Source of the DNA: Bradyrhizobium sp. Tv2a-2
Lineage (GTDB): Bacteria > Pseudomonadota > Alphaproteobacteria > Rhizobiales > Xanthobacteraceae
Reading direction: 5' to 3'
Length of the DNA stretch: 64,000 nucleotides
Assembly: GCF_000472425.1 (NCBI RefSeq)
Contig: NZ_AXAI01000010.1
Location: 62,001 to 126,000 of the forward strand
Shown here: positions 16,808 to 24,685 of the stretch, one piece after another
Layout: each line of letters begins with the position of its first letter
Position numbering within the stretch: the first letter of the stretch is position 1
Position numbers and translations under genes: made by a program
The notes under the pieces: model-generated
Database searches by the model: none
Told to the model about the DNA's origin: nothing
The model's input: only the letters and a program-made list of their open reading frames with translations

Positions 16808-17467
16808 CTACCTCCCCGCCGCCACCACGGGCAGGTTGCGATAGCGCGCCCGCGCTGACTGCGGCAGCGGGGTGAAGTTCGCCGCGCCGCGCGACGCATC
16901 GCGCGTCGCCACCTCGAGGCCCTTCCGACCCGCGACGAGATCGCCCTTACGAAGGGTCGGATCATTGTCGACTGGAATGGACGCGAGGCCGGCAGGGTCC
17001 TTGCCGTTGCAGGTGCAGCCCGCGACCAGCGCGGTGCGATAGCGGTAGGCGTTGGGCAGCTCGGAATAGGGCTTGCCGTCTTCAGTGACGGCGCTGTCGA
17101 TTTCGCTGCCGTAGACCAGCGCGATCGGGCTCGCCGGACAGAAGTTGCTGCAGCTCTCCGCACGGCTGTTGCTGTCCGGGCCGGCGATGGGGAAATAGCG
17201 GCCGTCGCAACTGCGCACGCACCAAGCCTGGCCGCCGCCGCCATGACTGGCGCGGCGACGCGGCACCTCGACCCGACCATCGTCGCGGTCGAAGGGCGGG
17301 GCGAAGAACACCCGGGGTGGGAACGCTCGGGGTAGCGGCGCCGGCGGTCGCGCGCCGAAGGCGCCAAACAAGGCCGAGAAGAAATCCCCAGCCTGCGCCG
17401 TGAGCGGCAGACATGCCGCGCTCACGGCGAGTGCCAGGCCAAGAAAAATCTGTGTGCGGCTTCGCAT
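16808..17467 (-). CDS. DUF2865 secreted protein
   Basis: This 219-residue protein has a Sec signal peptide (cleavage after about AQA, residue 26). The mature part has a Pro/Arg-rich linker and then the DUF2865 core: WCVRSCDGRYFPI, CSNFCPASP, VYGSEIDSAV and a CTCNGKDP knot with about six cysteines, likely disulfide-bonded in the periplasm. Its function is unknown. It begins 4 bases after the stop of the L,D-transpeptidase gene and so shares that gene's predicted stress promoter; a cell-wall related role is a reasonable inference only. Confidence 0.85.
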   Translation of the reverse strand: MRSRTQIFLGLALAVSAACLPLTAQAGDFFSALFGAFGARPPAPLPRAFPPRVFFAPPFDRDDGRVEVPRRRASHGGGGQAWCVRSCDGRYFPIAGPDSNSRAESCSNFCPASPIALVYGSEIDSAVTEDGKPYSELPNAYRYRTALVAGCTCNGKDPAGLASIPVDNDPTLRKGDLVAGRKGLEVATRDASRGAANFTPLPQSARARYRNLPVVAAGR

Positions 17468-17471
17468 CGGC

Positions 17472-18266
17472 TTAGTCGACCGTGTTGGTGGACAGCATCA
17501 CCGCCTGCCGGCCTGACGGCAGCGGCGCAGCAACTGGATGCAGCGCGGCCGGCGTCGGGTTCAGCCGGCGTGCCTGCAGCGGTGCACTCCTCTTCGAAGG
17601 CATATTCTTGGGCAGCACCACGACCTTGCTGCCGACGGTGACGCGATTGAACAGATCCGTGACGTCCTCATTGGTCAGGCGAATGCAGCCCGAGGAGACG
17701 AACTTGCCGATGGTGGTGGGGTCGTTGGTACCGTGAATGCGGTATTCGCTGCTGCCGAGATACATCGCGCGCGCACCCAGCGGATTGCCGGGGCCGCCGG
17801 CCATGAAGCGCGGCAGATAAGGCTGGCGCGCGACCATCTCCGACGGCGGATACCAGTCCGGCCATTCCGCCTTGCGGCTGATGGTCTGGGTGCCCGACCA
17901 GGTGAAGCCCTGACGGCCAACCCCGACGCCATAGCGGATAGCGCGTCCGCCGCCGAGCACGTAATAGAGCACGGTATTGCCCGTATCGATGATGATGGTG
18001 CCGGGCGCCTCGGAGGTGTCGAGATTGATCACCGTGCGGCGCAGCCGCTCCGGCAGCACGCTGTCCTCATCCGCACTGCCGATGCCGGCCGGCGGGCTCT
18101 GGACATAGCCTTGAGGAAAGCCGTTCGGATCGCTTGGCGCGTAGCCGAGCGCCTGAGCACTCGCCGCGCCGGAGGACAGGCTGCAGGCGAGGAAGGCCGC
18201 ACCGGCAAGGACGGATGCGCGGCTGGCGCGCGACAGAGTGAGCGCTAAGGGAAAAAGCTTGATCAT
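17472..18266 (-). CDS. L,D-transpeptidase (YkuD/ErfK family)
   Basis: This 264-residue exported enzyme is predicted to form 3-3 peptidoglycan cross-links or attach proteins to the wall. A signal peptide covers about residues 1-37. The YkuD domain shows IIDTGNTVLYYVLGGGRAIRY, the catalytic His in YRIHGTNDPTTIGKF, and the nucleophile in SSGCIRLTNEDV. The ATG at 18266 follows AAGGGG; an upstream ATG-containing frame to 18380 is not needed. A perfect GGAAC-N17-CGTT promoter lies at 18342-18317, so stress control by EcfG is predicted. It is followed 4 bases later by the DUF2865 gene. Confidence 0.88.
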   Translation of the reverse strand: MIKLFPLALTLSRASRASVLAGAAFLACSLSSGAASAQALGYAPSDPNGFPQGYVQSPPAGIGSADEDSVLPERLRRTVINLDTSEAPGTIIIDTGNTVLYYVLGGGRAIRYGVGVGRQGFTWSGTQTISRKAEWPDWYPPSEMVARQPYLPRFMAGGPGNPLGARAMYLGSSEYRIHGTNDPTTIGKFVSSGCIRLTNEDVTDLFNRVTVGSKVVVLPKNMPSKRSAPLQARRLNPTPAALHPVAAPLPSGRQAVMLSTNTVD

Positions 18267-18316
18267 GTGCCGCCCCTTGGAATGGAAGTGCATCGCCGTG
18301 ATGCTGTGCTCGAACA

Positions 18317-18342
18317 AACGCAGCTGAGGCGTCGGCGGTTCC
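18317..18342 (-). promoter_or_regulatory. EcfG-type promoter of the L,D-transpeptidase operon
   Basis: The minus strand carries GGAAC (18342-18338), a 17-base spacer and CGTT (18320-18317). Transcription would begin near 18310, about 44 bases before the start codon at 18266. Confidence 0.65.
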
Positions 18343-18491
18343 GCACCGGCGCGTTGCAGACACGACACGGTCAAGCTCATCCCCTCTCACGTTCGCGCGA
18401 TGGAACCGCCCGAGGAAGCGCGGGTTAATGAACATCGCGGTTCGGAAGGCGCGGCGACGACGAAGTCAGTCCAGTGCAGGGATTAGTCTGA

Positions 18492-19604
18492 ATGCGTGTC
18501 CTTCCCAGTGAGCGTCTGTTGTCCAACACGCCCTCAAGCACCCCCGTGTCCGACACGGTGGCCGAGCTTCCCCCCGTCATCCGCCGGACCGAGGTTGTTG
18601 CGCTCGCCCTCGTCGGGCTGCTCCTCATCGGCATCGGCACCGTGCTCTATCTGGCCAAAGGTTTCTTCCTGCCGGTCGTGATGGGCTTTGTCGTCGGCAC
18701 CATGCTGTCGCCGGCCGCGAATGTCCTGGAGCGCAACAAGATCCCGCGATCGCTTGCAGCAGTGCTGATCGTGATGGCCGTCGGCGCCATGGTGACCTTC
18801 ATCATCGGCCTGATCTCGGCGCCCCTGATGGAATGGAGCACCCACCTGCCCCAGCTTGGCACGCAGTTGAAGGAGAAGCTGCACGTCTTCGACCGCCCGC
18901 TGGCGCTCTGGCAGGACCTGCAAGCCATGCTCGGCAACGCAAATTCGCCCAGCAGTTTCCAGTTACCGAGCTTCGATTGGGTTCAGCCGACGATCGGATT
19001 CCTGTCGCCGACCTTCACCGAATTCCTGCTGTTCTTCGCAACGCTTGTCCTGTTCGTCGCCAGCTGGCGTGACCTGCGGCGTACCCTGATCATGGTATTC
19101 AGCGACCGCGACGCACGGCTCAGGACGCTTCGCATCCTCAACGAGATCGAGGTGCATCTCGGCAACTATCTCCTGACCGTGACGGTCATCAATGCCGGCC
19201 TCGGCATCGCCACCGGCCTCGTTTGCTGGATCGCGCAGATGCCGCGTCCGGCGGGGCTCGGCGCGCTCGCCGCGACCTTAAACTTCATTCCGATCATCGG
19301 CCCGATCGCGACCTTCATCATCCTCGCCCTGGTCGGCATCGTCGCACTGCCGAGTCTTGGTGCGGCCTCGGTCGCCCCAATCGCCTTTTGCGGCATCGCC
19401 TTTCTGGAGGGACATTTCATCACGCCGACCATCATCGGGCGGCGGCTGGCGCTCAACGCCCTTGCCGTCTTTCTCGGCATCGCTTTCTGGACCTGGATGT
19501 GGGGACCGATGGGCGCGTTTTTGTCCTCACCGCTCCTGATCGTCGCCGTGATCCTGAAAGAGCATCTGTGGCCGGTCAATTCGCCGCAGCTGCCGGACGC
19601 GTGA
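18492..19604 (+). CDS. AI-2E family transporter (PerM/YdiK-like)
   Basis: This 370-residue inner-membrane protein has about seven or eight hydrophobic segments. The AI-2E signature region reads NYLLTVTVINAGLGIATGLVCWI, followed by LAATLNFIPIIGPIATFIILALVGI and FLEGHFITPTIIGRRLALNALAVFLGIAFWTWMWG. Family members export small molecules or act as ion antiporters; the substrate here is unknown. An imperfect GGAAC-N16-GGTT at 18402-18426 could be a weak EcfG promoter, back to back with that of the L,D-transpeptidase. No other gene is clearly in its operon. Confidence 0.85.
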   Translation: MRVLPSERLLSNTPSSTPVSDTVAELPPVIRRTEVVALALVGLLLIGIGTVLYLAKGFFLPVVMGFVVGTMLSPAANVLERNKIPRSLAAVLIVMAVGAMVTFIIGLISAPLMEWSTHLPQLGTQLKEKLHVFDRPLALWQDLQAMLGNANSPSSFQLPSFDWVQPTIGFLSPTFTEFLLFFATLVLFVASWRDLRRTLIMVFSDRDARLRTLRILNEIEVHLGNYLLTVTVINAGLGIATGLVCWIAQMPRPAGLGALAATLNFIPIIGPIATFIILALVGIVALPSLGAASVAPIAFCGIAFLEGHFITPTIIGRRLALNALAVFLGIAFWTWMWGPMGAFLSSPLLIVAVILKEHLWPVNSPQLPDA

Positions 19605-19618
19605 CGGGTTTCACGCGA

Positions 19619-19643
19619 GGAACTTAGCCGAGCCGCCGGCGTT
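19619..19643 (+). promoter_or_regulatory. EcfG-type promoter of the DUF883/holin-like operon
   Basis: GGAAC (19619-19623), a 16-base spacer and CGTT (19640-19643) form an exact match, 37 bases before the ATG at 19680. It begins just after the stop of the AI-2E gene. Confidence 0.7.
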
Positions 19644-19679
19644 TTCGGCTCGACACGCAACAAAGCATGGGAGCCTGCC

Positions 19680-20030
19680 ATGGCGAGCGCCGATGCAGAG
19701 ATCTTGATGAGGAACACGATGGGTGATGCAGCCTATGACCGCCTCGAGAAGGATGTAATCAAGGTGAAAAGAGACATTGCCGACCTGACGGACCATATCA
19801 CCGACACAGTCAACGCGCTGGGAGACGCCGCGAGACGGCAGGCACGGCGCGGTTACAAGCAGGCGATGGACGACCTGTCCGAGCGCTCCGGTGCCATGAT
19901 GGATGCGGCGCAGGATGCCGCGGCCAGTGTCGAGGAGCGACTCGAAGACATCATCACGCAGCGGCCGCTCGCCACCGTCGGCCTTGCGCTGGGCCTCGGC
20001 CTGCTGATCGGCATGAGCTGGCGTCGATAG
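19680..20030 (+). CDS. DUF883 (ElaB/YqjD-type) inner-membrane anchored protein
   Basis: This 116-residue protein has a long amphipathic helical N-terminal part (LEKDVIKVKRDIADLTDHI, VEERLEDIITQRP) and a glycine-rich C-terminal anchor ATVGLALGLGLLIGMSWRR, as in YqjD and ElaB. Those proteins bind ribosomes and tether them to the membrane in stationary phase in Escherichia coli. A perfect EcfG-type promoter precedes it, consistent with a stress role. It heads a short operon with two membrane-associated products. The similarity is of architecture; ribosome binding in this organism is inferred. Confidence 0.8.
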   Translation: MASADAEILMRNTMGDAAYDRLEKDVIKVKRDIADLTDHITDTVNALGDAARRQARRGYKQAMDDLSERSGAMMDAAQDAAASVEERLEDIITQRPLATVGLALGLGLLIGMSWRR

Positions 20031-20075
20031 AAACTTCTGCCTCGAGGCAATCTGCGGCCATAAGGAGCGGCAACG

Positions 20076-20189
20076 ATGTCCATGACAGCGGGCCTGCTGA
20101 AGGGATGGCGGCGCTGGCTTGAGGCGCTCGCCTTTGTCGAGGCGCTCTACAGATCGAGGCGCAAGCATGCCCTTACGTATCGTCGATGA
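20076..20189 (+). CDS. Small 37-residue basic protein between the DUF883 and holin-like genes
   Basis: The ATG at 20076 follows a strong AAGGAGCGG site 6 bases away, and the frame encodes 37 residues, MSMTAGLLKGWRRWLEALAF onward, ending in RKHALTYRR. It is Trp/Arg-rich and amphipathic. It lies 45 bases after the DUF883 stop and overlaps the next gene's start by 23 bases, so it may couple translation of that gene, which has a poor site of its own. A product or a leader function are both possible. Confidence 0.45.
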   Translation: MSMTAGLLKGWRRWLEALAFVEALYRSRRKHALTYRR

Positions 20190-20598
20190 ACTTAAGGATG
20201 CGACCGCCTCTACTCTGCGGCAGGCCACGCTGGTATCGGCCATCGTGCTGGCGCTTGCCATCGCCGCGGGCTTCCTGTGTGCGGCCGCTTTCGTTCTCGT
20301 GCTTCAGAGCTACGGTGCCGTGGCGGCCTGCCTCGCCCTTGCCGGCATCTTCTTGCTGATCGCCATCATCGCTGCGGTGACCTACACCGTCCGCAAGCGA
20401 CAGATGGAGGTACGCGCTCGTCAGCGGCGCACCAAGGCGGCGCATCTGCTTGCCGATCCCCTGGTGCTCACGACGGGGCTGCAGATCGTCCGCGCCGTCG
20501 GCCTGAAACGTCTGATCCCGCTCATCGCCATCGGCGGCGTAGCGCTCGGATTCCTGGCGACTCGCAGCGCCGCGCAAGACGAGGCCCCGGCCGAGTAG
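20167..20598 (+). CDS. Holin-superfamily-like (YqjE-type) membrane protein
   Basis: This 143-residue protein begins MPLRIVDELKDATASTLRQA. Two adjacent hydrophobic helices (about 22-46 and 52-76) form a hairpin, followed by a basic segment and a third weak hydrophobic stretch (LIPLIAIGGVALGFLA). The order DUF883 gene, small gene, two-helix protein mirrors the yqjD-yqjE arrangement, where the second protein is a holin-like membrane partner of unknown function. It is the last gene of the unit driven from 19619. Confidence 0.65.
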   Translation: MPLRIVDELKDATASTLRQATLVSAIVLALAIAAGFLCAAAFVLVLQSYGAVAACLALAGIFLLIAIIAAVTYTVRKRQMEVRARQRRTKAAHLLADPLVLTTGLQIVRAVGLKRLIPLIAIGGVALGFLATRSAAQDEAPAE

Positions 20599-20649
20599 AT
20601 CGAGCCTGGCGCTTTAGCCTCGTGTCAGCTTTGCTTGTCCGTGCTGTCC

Positions 20650-20727
20650 CGTCATTGCGCGGGAAAGGCGAAACAATCCAGAGCCCGGGGCACTAGATTG
20701 CTTCGCTCCTCGCATTGAGGGACGGCA
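20650..20727. repeat. Degraded CGTCATTGCG-type palindrome
   Basis: The ends CGTCATTGCGCGGGAAAG and CGCTCCTCGCATTGAGGGACG still match the element at 16722-16803 in order and spacing, but with several mismatches and short gaps. It separates the holin-like gene from the oppositely oriented gene at 20777. Confidence 0.65.
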
Positions 20728-20776
20728 ACGTGCCGTACTTTATAGGGCACGGCTTTCGCCGCGACGGCGCGCTAGA

Positions 20777-21187
20777 TCAAGTCACGCAGCGGCCGGGCTG
20801 CAGCTTGTGCGCGACCTCGGTCAGGACGCTGACCACCGGCTCGCAGGCCACCATCGGCTTGCTCTGGGTCTGGCCCGACTGGATCAAGGGCCGGCTGCGC
20901 GTTGTCTCGCGTGCCACCTTGATCAGGGGGATGCGAACCAGCACGGAGGTACCCGGCAGATCGCCGGGACGGAAGGCGATCGTCCGGGTCGGCATCACAG
21001 GCGATGCGACGCTGGCCCGATCCGCCTTGTCGGCGCGGTTGATGACGGCCTCGCCCGGCTTGCCGGACAGCAGCGGCAGGGAAAGATCGTGCCCTGAGGC
21101 GAACTGCACTGCACCCAGCGTCAGCGAAACCACGGCGGTACCGAAAACGATCTTAATCAGACTTGGTTTGACAAACAGACTTGGCAT
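20777..21187 (-). CDS. Hypothetical membrane-anchored or secreted protein
   Basis: This 136-residue protein has an N-terminal hydrophobic segment (IKIVFGTAVVSLTLGAVQF, about 9-27) that could be a signal anchor. The soluble remainder has no recognised domain; only two Cys (VACEPVV and GRC near the end) stand out. The ATG at 21187 is chosen as the first before the hydrophobic segment; a GTG near 21217 would add 10 residues. I do not recognise a family. It is divergent from the predicted small RNA at 21264. Confidence 0.6.
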   Translation of the reverse strand: MPSLFVKPSLIKIVFGTAVVSLTLGAVQFASGHDLSLPLLSGKPGEAVINRADKADRASVASPVMPTRTIAFRPGDLPGTSVLVRIPLIKVARETTRSRPLIQSGQTQSKPMVACEPVVSVLTEVAHKLQPGRCVT

Positions 21188-21232
21188 GGCGGAGGTCCCC
21201 GTCCCATGAACAGTCACTTAACGTTGGTCGCG

Positions 21233-21257
21233 GGAACCCGGTCCTTGGTCGTGCGAT
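21233..21257 (+). promoter_or_regulatory. Near-match EcfG-type promoter
   Basis: GGAAC (21233-21237), 16 bases, then CGAT (21254-21257), one mismatch from CGTT. No coding gene follows on this strand; the next feature is an intrinsic terminator about 105 bases on. Confidence 0.35.
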
Positions 21258-21263
21258 CACTTA

Positions 21264-21402
21264 ACCGTGTGCAAAAAATTTTTGGCCCTCCGGAACGACT
21301 CGCGTGCCCGGGAGTCATCCCGGCAGCCGGTTATTCCCCCCTGCCCCATTGACCGGTGACGTAGGGCGCGGCTGTGGTGATGCCAGCCGCGCCCTGCTTT
21401 TT
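21264..21402 (+). ncRNA. Candidate small RNA ending in a strong terminator
   Basis: A near-consensus EcfG-type promoter would start a transcript near 21264, and a strong terminator ends at about 21402, giving an RNA of about 140 bases. No credible open frame lies between, and the nearest rightward gene ends at 20598, so the terminator has no other obvious client. The body has C-rich loop stretches (TTCCCCCCTGCCCC) of the kind that pair with ribosome-binding sites. The promoter assignment and start are inferences; no known RNA family is recognised. Confidence 0.4.
21363..21402 (+). terminator. Intrinsic terminator without an upstream gene
   Basis: A perfect 12-base stem AGGGCGCGGCTG (21363-21374) / CAGCCGCGCCCT (21384-21395) with a 9-base loop is followed by GCTTTTTG. 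The T-run is on the plus-strand side only. Confidence 0.8.
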
Positions 21403-21572
21403 GCAGATAATTCAGCGAAATCGCCCTAACCACCCCACCTCGGGCCAAGCGACGGCGGCGGGCCGACCCGGCAAACCGTTGGCGCGCCACGCGAGTTATC
21501 CGCGGTATGGCGTCGGCTCGAGGGTTATGAGGGCTGGCCGAACTGCCGGCCCCTTTCTGGGCGGGATTGCGT

Positions 21573-21758
21573 TCAGAAGCCAGGACCCTCCAAAAAGTGG
21601 ATCGCAAGCCAGAAGAGGGCGGCGACCATTGCTATCACGATGCAAATCGAAACCCACTGCAGAGGGCTCGCGCGGCGGACACCCCACCACAGGCGATGCC
21701 TTTGCTCTGCGTCTGTCTCGTCAGGGTCCCGCTTCTGATCAGATATCGGTGCGGTCAT
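21573..21758 (-). CDS. Small single-helix membrane protein
   Basis: This 61-residue protein starts MTAPISDQKRDPDETDAEQR, a charged cytoplasmic segment. One hydrophobic helix (WVSICIVIAMVAALFWLAIHFL) ends near the C-terminus. The ATG at 21758 has a GGAG-containing stretch upstream; a start at 21779 would add seven residues. No family is recognised. It is flanked by the orphan terminator region on one side and a repeat block on the other, so it is a single-gene unit. Confidence 0.6.
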   Translation of the reverse strand: MTAPISDQKRDPDETDAEQRHRLWWGVRRASPLQWVSICIVIAMVAALFWLAIHFLEGPGF

Positions 21759-21913
21759 CGCTCGCGCTCCAGCACTCACATCGCCTTTCCCGCTCCGTTG
21801 AGCGGCGTTCGGGCCCTTACTTTTGCTGCCGATTGGTCGCGCGCTGCGGCGCCTTCAGCCGGAGTTTCACCCAGCGAACGGAAGCTAGCCCTGCACCATT
21901 CATTTCTGTCCGC

Positions 21914-22016
21914 TAAAGCATGATCCGGAAAAGTGTGTAGCGGTTTTCCGAAACGATCATGCTCAATCAAAGACCTAAAGCGCGATGACGATTCAACCAA
22001 ATCTCATCGCGCTTTA
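21914..22016. repeat. Two adjacent dispersed palindromes
   Basis: The first (about 21914-21962) has AAAGCATGATCCGGAAAAG and a partly degraded complementary arm ending in GATCATGCT; a clean copy is at 44210-44256. The second (21976-22016) reads TAAAGCGCGATGA...TCTCATCGCGCTTTA and is the compact form of the outer arms at 158-395. Its last bases overlap the stop codon of the uspA-like gene. Confidence 0.75.
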
Positions 22017-22466
22017 GTGCACCACCAACACCGGCACGCTTCCGTCCACCAGGACCTCAGATGTCTGACTCCCCAGGAACAGCTTCCTGAGGCCGCGACG
22101 CCCGTGAGAGGCCATGACGATCAAGTCGCAGTCTCTCAACTTTGCTGCTTCGATAATCGCAGTGGCCGGGTGCGCATTCGGAACATGCAAGAGTTCTACA
22201 GACTTCCCGATCTGCTCCGCCATGGCTCGAGCTTCATCGAGCACTTCGCCCGCACGTTCCCTGCAGGCCGCGTCATAGCGATCAAATTCTTGCTGGGTGG
22301 GAATCCATCCCGAGTCGTGTCCGCTCCCATAGTAGACCGGCAGCGGTTCCGTTACAGTGATGACTGTCGCTTTGGCGTTCAAGGCCTTTGCTAAGGCAAT
22401 CCCATGCTTCAAGCCTTTGCTCGCGACATCCGATCCATCTGTGCTCAAGAGAATATTGGCGTACAT
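22014..22466 (-). CDS. Universal stress protein (UspA family)
   Basis: This 150-residue single-domain Usp begins MYANILLSTDGSDVASKGL, with the nucleotide-binding Asp of the first strand, and has the ATP-binding loop VMASHGRRGLRKLFLGSQTSEVL near residues 117-139. It probably binds ATP in the cytoplasm and acts in stress tolerance. No EcfG-type promoter is seen directly upstream. It appears monocistronic, and its stop codon is read into the adjacent palindrome. Confidence 0.9.
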   Translation of the reverse strand: MYANILLSTDGSDVASKGLKHGIALAKALNAKATVITVTEPLPVYYGSGHDSGWIPTQQEFDRYDAACRERAGEVLDEARAMAEQIGKSVELLHVPNAHPATAIIEAAKLRDCDLIVMASHGRRGLRKLFLGSQTSEVLVDGSVPVLVVH

Positions 22467-22701
22467 TCGGGGCTCCTTGCTCGTCGAACGCTTTCCCTAA
22501 GAACTGCTCGTCACTTGTACGGACCGACGTCGCCGTCCGTCTGGGGGCCGATCCCAAACCCATTCGTGGACCAACGCGCGTCCGGTGATGGGCCCGTTTC
22601 AAGACCTGAGCCGATGTCCGGTTTGAGTCTGCAATTCGCCGACCAGCGGTCATTGGGTCAAGCCGCGCTTACGAACCTCGACTTGTGAGGACACGGCCTA
22701 A

Positions 22702-22911
22702 CTAGCCAGAATTACGCCTGACGATCTTCAGCGCCAGCAGCCCCATGCCACAGGCGAGAGCAATAACCCCCACCGCGATGAGTTCGGGCGAGAGACCGCT
22801 TGATCGATATTCAAGACCAAGCGCGATGCAGAGGATGCCGAAAAAGATCAGGACCAACCCGCCAAACTTCTTCACCAGAAAAAGCGGCCCATCAGCAGTG
22901 TTTGCAGCCAT
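22702..22911 (-). CDS. Small two-helix membrane protein
   Basis: This 69-residue protein has hydrophobic helices at about 17-33 (GGLVLIFFGILCIALGL) and 43-62 (LIAVGVIALACGMGLLALKI), with a short positively charged tail RRNSG. An AGGAGG site lies just upstream of the ATG (cctcct on the plus strand), supporting real translation. No family is recognised. Confidence 0.65.
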   Translation of the reverse strand: MAANTADGPLFLVKKFGGLVLIFFGILCIALGLEYRSSGLSPELIAVGVIALACGMGLLALKIVRRNSG

Positions 22912-23286
22912 GTTGAACCTCCTGCCATCTCCGCGGTGGTGGCGCGTCTATCATAGCGGGCGACGTGCGTACCCACACCGGCTTCAAATACTGAGTATCA
23001 GGGGGCAAAAACCCGGAGCCAAGGGGATTGATTCTAGATCGCGCGCGTCGGCATTGGGCTCCCTGTACTCCTCGGCTGGAGCCAGCATGTGTAGGCGGCG
23101 CGGGTCTCCAGGCCTTTGCTGCACGAGGGTGGCGCCTATGTCCGGCTCGCCAAGGCGGGCGCGGCGCCGTTCGCTTGACGGGGATCAATTCGAGTTGCGG
23201 AAATCGAAAGGGGCCGCCTTCAGCGACCCCACCGGTGAAAATGTATTCGGAATGCTTCCCCAACGCAGAGATCGCGACGCCTTGAT
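22912..23286. other. Intergenic stretch without a supported gene
   Basis: Open frames on both strands cross this region but none has a convincing ribosome site, hydrophobic pattern or codon use like the neighbours. It holds the upstream signals of the 69-residue gene (near 22912) and the 3' side of the Gly-rich protein gene. A decayed gene is possible but cannot be identified. Confidence 0.4.
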
Positions 23287-23802
23287 TTACCAACCGAAAG
23301 CGTAAGACCCAGCGCAGACGTTCACCCAGCGAAAACCGTTCCATTGGTTACAGTTGCTGCTCCAGCCCCCGTTGTTGCCCCAGCCTCCACCCCAGCCCCA
23401 AGGACTGGTCGCAGCAACACCCGCCGCGACACCAGCGGCAACGGGCCATCCCCAACCGCCCCAGCCTCCACCCCAGCCTCCGCCCCAGCCGCCACCCCAA
23501 CCGGGGCGTCCGGCAGCAGCCACACGCCAACCCGGACGTACTCCACCACCCCAGCCGGGGCGTACGACCGCAGCGCGACGAACGCCGACCATACCCATGG
23601 CACCGCGTCCCGCGAAGCGGCCGCCCCTAAATCCGGCGGCACCCGTACCCATGGCACCGCGTCCAGAGAGGCCGCCGCCCCTAAATCCGCCGCCGCCTCG
23701 AAAGCCCCCTCTTGCGGCGGCAGGGTCTGGAGTCAGTGCTATGAGCACTGCGATGATCCCAAAACCGGAAATGATAGCTGATGTCTTTTTACGCATTTTC
23801 AT
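23287..23802 (-). CDS. Gly/Trp-rich secreted protein
   Basis: This 171-residue protein starts MKMRKKTSAIISGFGIIAVL, a signal peptide likely cut after PAAA (about residue 30). Most of the mature chain is low-complexity: RGGFRGGGGFRGGG repeats, then WGGG repeats, ending in a conserved-looking tail SNCNQWNGFRWVNVCAGSYAF with two Cys that may form a disulfide. GAGGGAG lies upstream of the chosen ATG. Similar Gly-rich proteins with a WNG-type tail are common in Bradyrhizobium; the role is unknown. Confidence 0.7.
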   Translation of the reverse strand: MKMRKKTSAIISGFGIIAVLIALTPDPAAARGGFRGGGGFRGGGLSGRGAMGTGAAGFRGGRFAGRGAMGMVGVRRAAVVRPGWGGGVRPGWRVAAAGRPGWGGGWGGGWGGGWGGWGWPVAAGVAAGVAATSPWGWGGGWGNNGGWSSNCNQWNGFRWVNVCAGSYAFGW

Positions 23803-24124
23803 CACTCCCTCACATTTTTTGGTTGTCTTCACTTTGACGAGGCGCCGTCATCTGCGGCGATACCTCGATTTCACGAGGGCAAAAGCGGAACTCGCGTCAA
23901 AGGCAGAACTCGCGTTTACGTATCAACAATGCGAACCGCGCGGAACGGTTGCACCCTCGCACGAAATGACGGTCACATAATTGTAAGCGCGGCGGTGCGA
24001 TTCGCGCCGGGCGAGCCTCGCGGGGTGGGGTTCGAAGGCACTTGAGCGGTGCGCAACGATGCGCAGCCGGGAACACCGGTTCACTGGCTTGAGTGCTGGA
24101 CCGTCAATCTGGAATTTGGCGACC

Positions 24125-24217
24125 TCAGAACGAGAAGATCAGCCAGACCTCGAGTGCGGTCACGGCGACGCCTAGTGCGACGATGCCGATGCAAAAGCCC
24201 CGATCCTCGCCCGTCAT
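24125..24217 (-). CDS. Possible 30-residue membrane peptide
   Basis: A short minus-strand frame encodes MTGEDRGFCIGIVALGVAVT and continues to a single transmembrane helix ending FSF. A start codon, a compact charged N-terminus and one uninterrupted helix are present; the upstream CCGGGGT is only a fair ribosome site. It is below the usual length limit of gene finders. It could equally be chance. Confidence 0.4.
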   Translation of the reverse strand: MTGEDRGFCIGIVALGVAVTALEVWLIFSF

Positions 24218-24685
24218 TGCAGAAACCCCGGACGCAACTTAAGCGCTAATCAATATATAACACACGCCTGGCTGAAAAGACAGAGAAGCTGCCGCATTGA
24301 AAGATACGCGTCCGGCATTGCCGCCGGGCTAGCCATAACCGCTGGCGATTTTAGCGATGATGTTCCGGACAACGCTGTGCCAACACCTGTGTCCAAGCCT
24401 CGATCGGGTCATATCATCCGGAGACGATCAGCCACGAACGGCCGCGCATCGGTTCCACCCTTTGTTGCTTGCGCAAAGTTGGTTTCCGCCCCATGTGGCA
24501 GCTGCCCCCAACAACAGCCCTGCAACTGGGCGGCAGCTACAGGACCGTTGTTTGCGAGGGCGCATCGGGCTGGTGATACGCACGTTAAAAGAACCCTACA
24601 ACACTACCGCGTGCAATTGTCCCTAGATACAATTGCCTGCCGGGAGTGTTGTCCTATTTCCCCGTCGGGAGCTTTTGGAGGTGGC
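24218..24685. other. Intergenic stretch without a supported gene
   Basis: An AT-rich patch around 24245-24275 (aatcaatatataacac) could carry a promoter for the 30-residue frame or be spacer. The plus-strand frame that enters the next gene from 24377 has no sensible start or composition before the signal peptide at 24686. Nothing else is recognised. Confidence 0.4.

Noticed and set aside
14133..24000. Short direct repeats considered as a CRISPR array
   Set aside because: The repeats found are isolated palindromes at irregular distances, with no regular spacers and no cas genes.
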